8,606 bases of DNA from Bacteriovoracaceae bacterium (lineage in GTDB: Bacteria > Bdellovibrionota > UBA1018). Positions 6,483-8,606 of the stretch are shown here, piece by piece (the first letter of the stretch is position 1; the number at the start of each line of letters is the position of its first letter). The notes under the pieces are model-generated. The model ran no database searches. It was not told where the DNA came from and worked only from the letters and a program-made list of their open reading frames with translations. The position numbers and the translations under genes are program-made. The stretch is from NCBI GenBank assembly GCA_023250755.1, contig JAHFAC010000062.1, positions 1 through 8,606 of the forward strand, given 5' to 3'.

Positions 6483-7409
6483 ATGAGCCAAGCGGCAGAT
6501 CCATTGGTAGAGCAAAAGAGGGATGATCAAAGAGAAGACCAAAGGGATGGTCAGAGATATGGCCAAAGATATGGAAAGATCATCGCCCTTACCAATCAAA
6601 AGGGGGGCGTTGGTAAAACTACCACCACAGTAAACTTAGCGGCTTCTCTTGCTATCGCCGAAAGAAAAACACTCGTGATTGATTTTGATCCCCAAGGCAA
6701 CGCATCGTCAGCGTTGGGTGTAGATAAGGCAAGTCTCTCTGGCGCAAAAACCATCTATCATGTGTTGATTGGAGAGGCCTCTTTTTCTGAGGTAATCCGA
6801 CCCACTGAGATGGATTGTCTCTCAGTGGTCCCAGCAAACGGAGATTTAGCAGGTGCAGAGATTGAATTGGTTTCAATGTTTGCCCGAGAATCTAAATTAA
6901 AGATGGCGATTGCAGAGATTCAGAATCAATTTGATTATATTTTGATTGATTGCCCCCCCTCTCTGGGATTGCTTACCGTCAATGCATTGACAGCTGCAAA
7001 TAGCTATCTGGTGCCGCTGCAGTGCGAATATTTTGCACTCGAGGGGCTAACTCAGCTCCTTCACACGGTTTCATTAATTCAGAGTAGCGTTAATCCCAAG
7101 CTGGACGAAGAGGGGATCATTTTAACAATGTACGATGGGCGAAATAACCTAGCCAATGAAGTGGTTAAAGAGGTTCGATCTCATTTTCCCGGAAAAGTTT
7201 TTGACACGGTGATTCCAAGAAATGTCAGATTAAGCGAGTGTTCTAGTTTTGGAAAGCCAGTACTTTTGTATGATATTGATTCTAAAGGCTGTTTAGCTTA
7301 CCTCAACTTAGCCAAGGAATTATTAAGTCGCAACCAGCCCCAGCCCGGAATTTCTATGTCAGCACTGCCTGAAGAGGCACGCTCACCAGAGGTTTTGAAT
7401 GGGTCATGA
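6483..7409 (+). CDS. parA: Chromosome partitioning ATPase ParA (Soj type)
   Basis: ParA is a Walker-type ATPase that binds nucleoid DNA as an ATP dimer. It is released by ParB, which draws parS-bearing origins apart. From ATG 6483 (308 aa), the deviant Walker A KGGVGKTTT is at 40-48 with signature Lys40 and Lys45, Walker A' is VIDFDPQGN (65-73), and Walker B is YILIDCPPS (152-160). LTMYDGRNNLANEVV and the C-terminal VIPRNVRLSECSSFGKPV (243-260) are typical of chromosomal ParA. The ATG has GGGGGAA (6474-6480) upstream. In-frame TTG 6453 and GTG 6456 are less likely starts. The family normally begins at about GKIIALTNQKGG, so the first ~31 residues are an extra, repeat-bearing extension. A ~25-residue Pro/Ser-rich tail is also extra. 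The TGA overlaps ATG 7406 of parB. A G6 run (6602-6607) and a C7 run (6953-6959) are both in correct frame. Confidence 0.97.
   Translation: MSQAADPLVEQKRDDQREDQRDGQRYGQRYGKIIALTNQKGGVGKTTTTVNLAASLAIAERKTLVIDFDPQGNASSALGVDKASLSGAKTIYHVLIGEASFSEVIRPTEMDCLSVVPANGDLAGAEIELVSMFARESKLKMAIAEIQNQFDYILIDCPPSLGLLTVNALTAANSYLVPLQCEYFALEGLTQLLHTVSLIQSSVNPKLDEEGIILTMYDGRNNLANEVVKEVRSHFPGKVFDTVIPRNVRLSECSSFGKPVLLYDIDSKGCLAYLNLAKELLSRNQPQPGISMSALPEEARSPEVLNGS
6522..6569 (+). repeat. Four 12-bp repeats encoding xxQR tetrapeptides in the ParA N-terminus
   Basis: Four degenerate 12-bp copies encode DDQR, EDQR, DGQR and YGQR (residues 14-29), followed by a partial fifth copy YGK that runs into the ParA core. 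The third and fourth copies are nearly identical in DNA, with synonymous changes (GGT/GGC, CAG/CAA). This indicates an older duplication kept in frame. The segment should be a charged, disordered arm ahead of the ATPase domain. Confidence 0.85.
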
Positions 7410-7549
7410 GAGCGAATCAATCTGAGGAGGAAAAGAGAGTGGCACAAAAACCCGCATTAGGGAAAGGGTTGGCGTCTCTTTTGCCAGCCGCAGCTGGTGT
7501 TAATTTATACTCAACGTCGATGGGGGCCGTCAACAGCAGGAGCTGGTGA
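7406..7549 (+). CDS. parB: N-terminal piece of ParB, in a different frame from the rest
   Basis: This 47-codon frame encodes the hallmark ParB N-terminus QKPALGKGLASLLP, the short basic peptide that in this family contacts ParA and stimulates its ATPase. It then runs AAAGVNLYSTSM into an unrelated-looking end (GAVNSRSW) and stops at TGA 7547-7549. ATG 7406 overlaps the parA stop (ATGA). The GTG at 7439, in the same frame, has a much better ribosome site, so either may be the true start. The rest of ParB lies one frame away, open from 7504. A single extra base in the linker would join the two into a protein of about 320-331 aa, a normal ParB length. So this is either the 5' part of a frameshifted or recoded parB, or a separate coupled micro-ORF. 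Confidence 0.85.
   Translation: MRANQSEEEKRVAQKPALGKGLASLLPAAAGVNLYSTSMGAVNSRSW
7424..7430 (+). promoter_or_regulatory. Shine-Dalgarno GAGGAGG that favours a GTG start for parB
   Basis: GAGGAGG ends 8 bases before GTG 7439, an ideal spacing, and the codons after it read VAQKPALGKGL, close to how ParB proteins normally begin. The alternative ATG 7406 has only a weak AGAGG at long spacing and would depend on coupling to parA. Confidence 0.6.
7501..7549 (+). other. Frame-break interval in parB, with G5 run at 7522-7526
   Basis: The downstream ParB frame opens after TAA 7501-7503, and the upstream frame stops at TGA 7547-7549, so the change of frame must lie between. The most likely point is the G5 run in ATGGGGGCC. 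With six Gs the reading would continue ...STSMGGRQQQELVSRD and into the conserved core without a stop. Without a sixth G, ribosomes meet TGA overlapping a GTG as GTGA (7546-7549), with AGGAG at 7538-7542 a few bases ahead. This layout would also permit re-initiation. Confidence 0.8.
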
Positions 7550-8400
7550 GTCGAGATCGTCATGCGGGAATTGCCATGGCCTCCCTGGAAGAGATTCAGG
7601 CAAACCCCTATCAACCCAGGCAGGGCTTTGATGAGGGCGCATTAGAAGAGTTGGTTCAGTCGATTCGAGCTAATGGCGTCATTCAGCCGCTGATTGTTCG
7701 AAAAAATCCACAGGGGGGATATCAACTCATTGCTGGAGAACGAAGACTGCGTGCCTCCAAGTTGGCGGGACTAAAACAGGTTCCGATTGTTATCCGCCGC
7801 TCAACGGATCGAGAGGCGCTAGAAATGGCGCTGGTTGAGAATATTCAAAGACAGGATTTAAATTGCATCGATGAGGCACTCGCCTACTTGCAGCTAGTTC
7901 AAGATTTTTCTCTTACGCAAGAAGAGGTTTCCCACCGCGTCGGAAAAGACAGAGCCACCATTGCAAATCATCTGAGACTTCTTCGCCTTCCTGAGGCGAT
8001 CATAGAAGATCTTCGCCAGCAGGTTCTTTCGTTTGGCCACGGCAAAGCACTTTTGGCAATAGAGAGTAACGAAACGCGGCTTCAGATTCGCAATAGAATT
8101 CTTGAAGAAAAACTGAGTGTTCGGGCGACTGAGGCATTGATTGGAGCCTTTGAACAAGGGGACCAAAACGGGAAAAATACAGAGGTACCAGCAACTCTTG
8201 AAAAAACAGGAGAAACATCAATCCAGGCCCGGATGAGAAATCTCGGAAAAGATTTGACGCATCAGTGGGGCGCTCGGATCCAGCTCAAGGGGTCTGAAAA
8301 ACAAGGAAAAATTATTATTCATTATGCATCGCAAGAAGATCTTGAACGAATTCTCGTGGCGATGCAGAATAAAGATCTATGGGTAGTGCAACAAACTTGA
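7546..8400 (+). CDS. parB: ParB core: CTPase, parS-binding and dimerisation domains
   Basis: ParB binds parS and, with CTP, closes into a sliding clamp that spreads around the origin and triggers ParA. Numbering from GTG 7546 (284 aa): MASLEEIQANPYQPR (11-25) opens the conserved domain, GVIQPLIV (44-51), GERRLRA (64-70) and ENIQRQDLN (98-106) are the CTP-binding/spreading motifs, and the helix-turn-helix that reads parS lies about 121-150 (FSLTQEEVSHRVGKDRATIA onwards). A hydrophilic linker (about 203-225) leads to the C-terminal dimerisation domain (226-284). Everything from the CTPase domain on appears intact. The ParA-contact peptide is missing from this frame and lies in the frame of 7406-7549. 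GTG 7546 or ATG 7576 could start a shorter protein, but the core is most likely the 3' part of one parB broken by a one-base shift. Confidence 0.93.
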   Translation: MSRDRHAGIAMASLEEIQANPYQPRQGFDEGALEELVQSIRANGVIQPLIVRKNPQGGYQLIAGERRLRASKLAGLKQVPIVIRRSTDREALEMALVENIQRQDLNCIDEALAYLQLVQDFSLTQEEVSHRVGKDRATIANHLRLLRLPEAIIEDLRQQVLSFGHGKALLAIESNETRLQIRNRILEEKLSVRATEALIGAFEQGDQNGKNTEVPATLEKTGETSIQARMRNLGKDLTHQWGARIQLKGSEKQGKIIIHYASQEDLERILVAMQNKDLWVVQQT

Positions 8401-8606
8401 GTATTCCTGTAAATCACTTTGCAGTAACCGGAGTGATTGATCAGGGCTGTGAGTTTGAAGGGAAGCTCTGCTTTCAAGGGACGGTACGGATCAGTGGGAC
8501 CTTTCGTGGAGAAATTTTTACACCGGATACTTTGATTATAGGAGAAGGCGCGAGAGTTCGGGGACAGATTGAGGCCGGAACGGTCATTATTAGTGGAGAG
8601 GTCACC
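8379..8606 (+). CDS. Bactofilin, N-terminal part (truncated by window edge)
   Basis: Bactofilins are beta-helical proteins that polymerise without nucleotide into scaffolds for morphogenesis, polarity or chromosome positioning. The 76 visible residues begin MGSATNLSIPVNHFAVTG. They then show the repeating strand-turn pattern of the family: GKLCFQGTVRISGTFRGEI, TLIIGEGARVRGQIEAG and VIISGEV. The ATG (8379) lies inside the last codons of parB, a 22-bp overlap in another frame, with no clear Shine-Dalgarno sequence. TTG 8397 is an alternative but less likely start. Same-strand overlap implies co-translation with parB. In Myxococcus, bactofilins are known to organise ParABS, so a partition-related role is plausible here but not shown. 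No membrane segment is seen in the part present. Confidence 0.93.
   Translation, partial: MGSATNLSIPVNHFAVTGVIDQGCEFEGKLCFQGTVRISGTFRGEIFTPDTLIIGEGARVRGQIEAGTVIISGEVT

Noticed and set aside
1..8606. CRISPR array, insertion sequence or prophage
   Set aside because: There are no regularly spaced repeats, transposase or integrase motifs, or terminal inverted repeats. The content is core chromosomal.

Overview
The window is a bacterial chromosomal segment of medium GC (about half, judged by eye). It carries the chromosome-partitioning locus next to mnmG-rsmG, an arrangement usual near a replication origin. The gene order mnmG-rsmG-parA-parB-bactofilin, parS sites of the TGTTCCACGTGGAACA form (as in myxobacteria), and a stand-alone coenzyme-B12-dependent ribonucleotide reductase point to a bacterium of the former Deltaproteobacteria, such as Myxococcota or Bdellovibrionota. 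That placement is inference and only moderately secure.

Left part (1-3450): the tail of an unrecognised + strand gene converges, 4 bp apart, on a - strand aldehyde dehydrogenase with an aromatic/basic C-terminal tail. A short divergent spacer separates this from a compact class II ribonucleotide reductase (nrdJ). The nrdJ stop codon lies inside the first of three alternating copies of a 12-bp GTTGATTATCCG-like unit, which can form two mutually exclusive hairpins.

Middle (3541-6271): a complete tRNA-Gly(CCC) gene is followed by a promoter whose predicted transcript would begin only about six bases before the mnmG ATG. mnmG and rsmG overlap by 4 bp (ATGA). Two parS sites follow. One is embedded in the rsmG coding sequence and one overlaps its stop codon.

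Right part (6272-8606): a roughly 210-bp leader with a strong GC hairpin precedes parA. ParA has a tetrapeptide-repeat N-terminal extension. parB follows, overlapping parA by 4 bp if the upstream of its two possible starts is used. The start of a bactofilin gene overlaps parB by 22 bp. As given, parB is broken: its conserved N-terminal ParA-contact peptide is in one frame and the CTP/parS-binding and dimerisation part is in another. The two pieces meet at a GTGA stop/start overlap just after a G5 run.

Together the right-hand genes form an origin-segregation module: ParB loads at parS, the ParA ATPase moves it, and a bactofilin scaffold may position the system. The module is translationally linked to tRNA and rRNA modification genes. 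The main item to check is whether the parB frame break is a sequence error, a mutation, or a real recoding or split-gene device.
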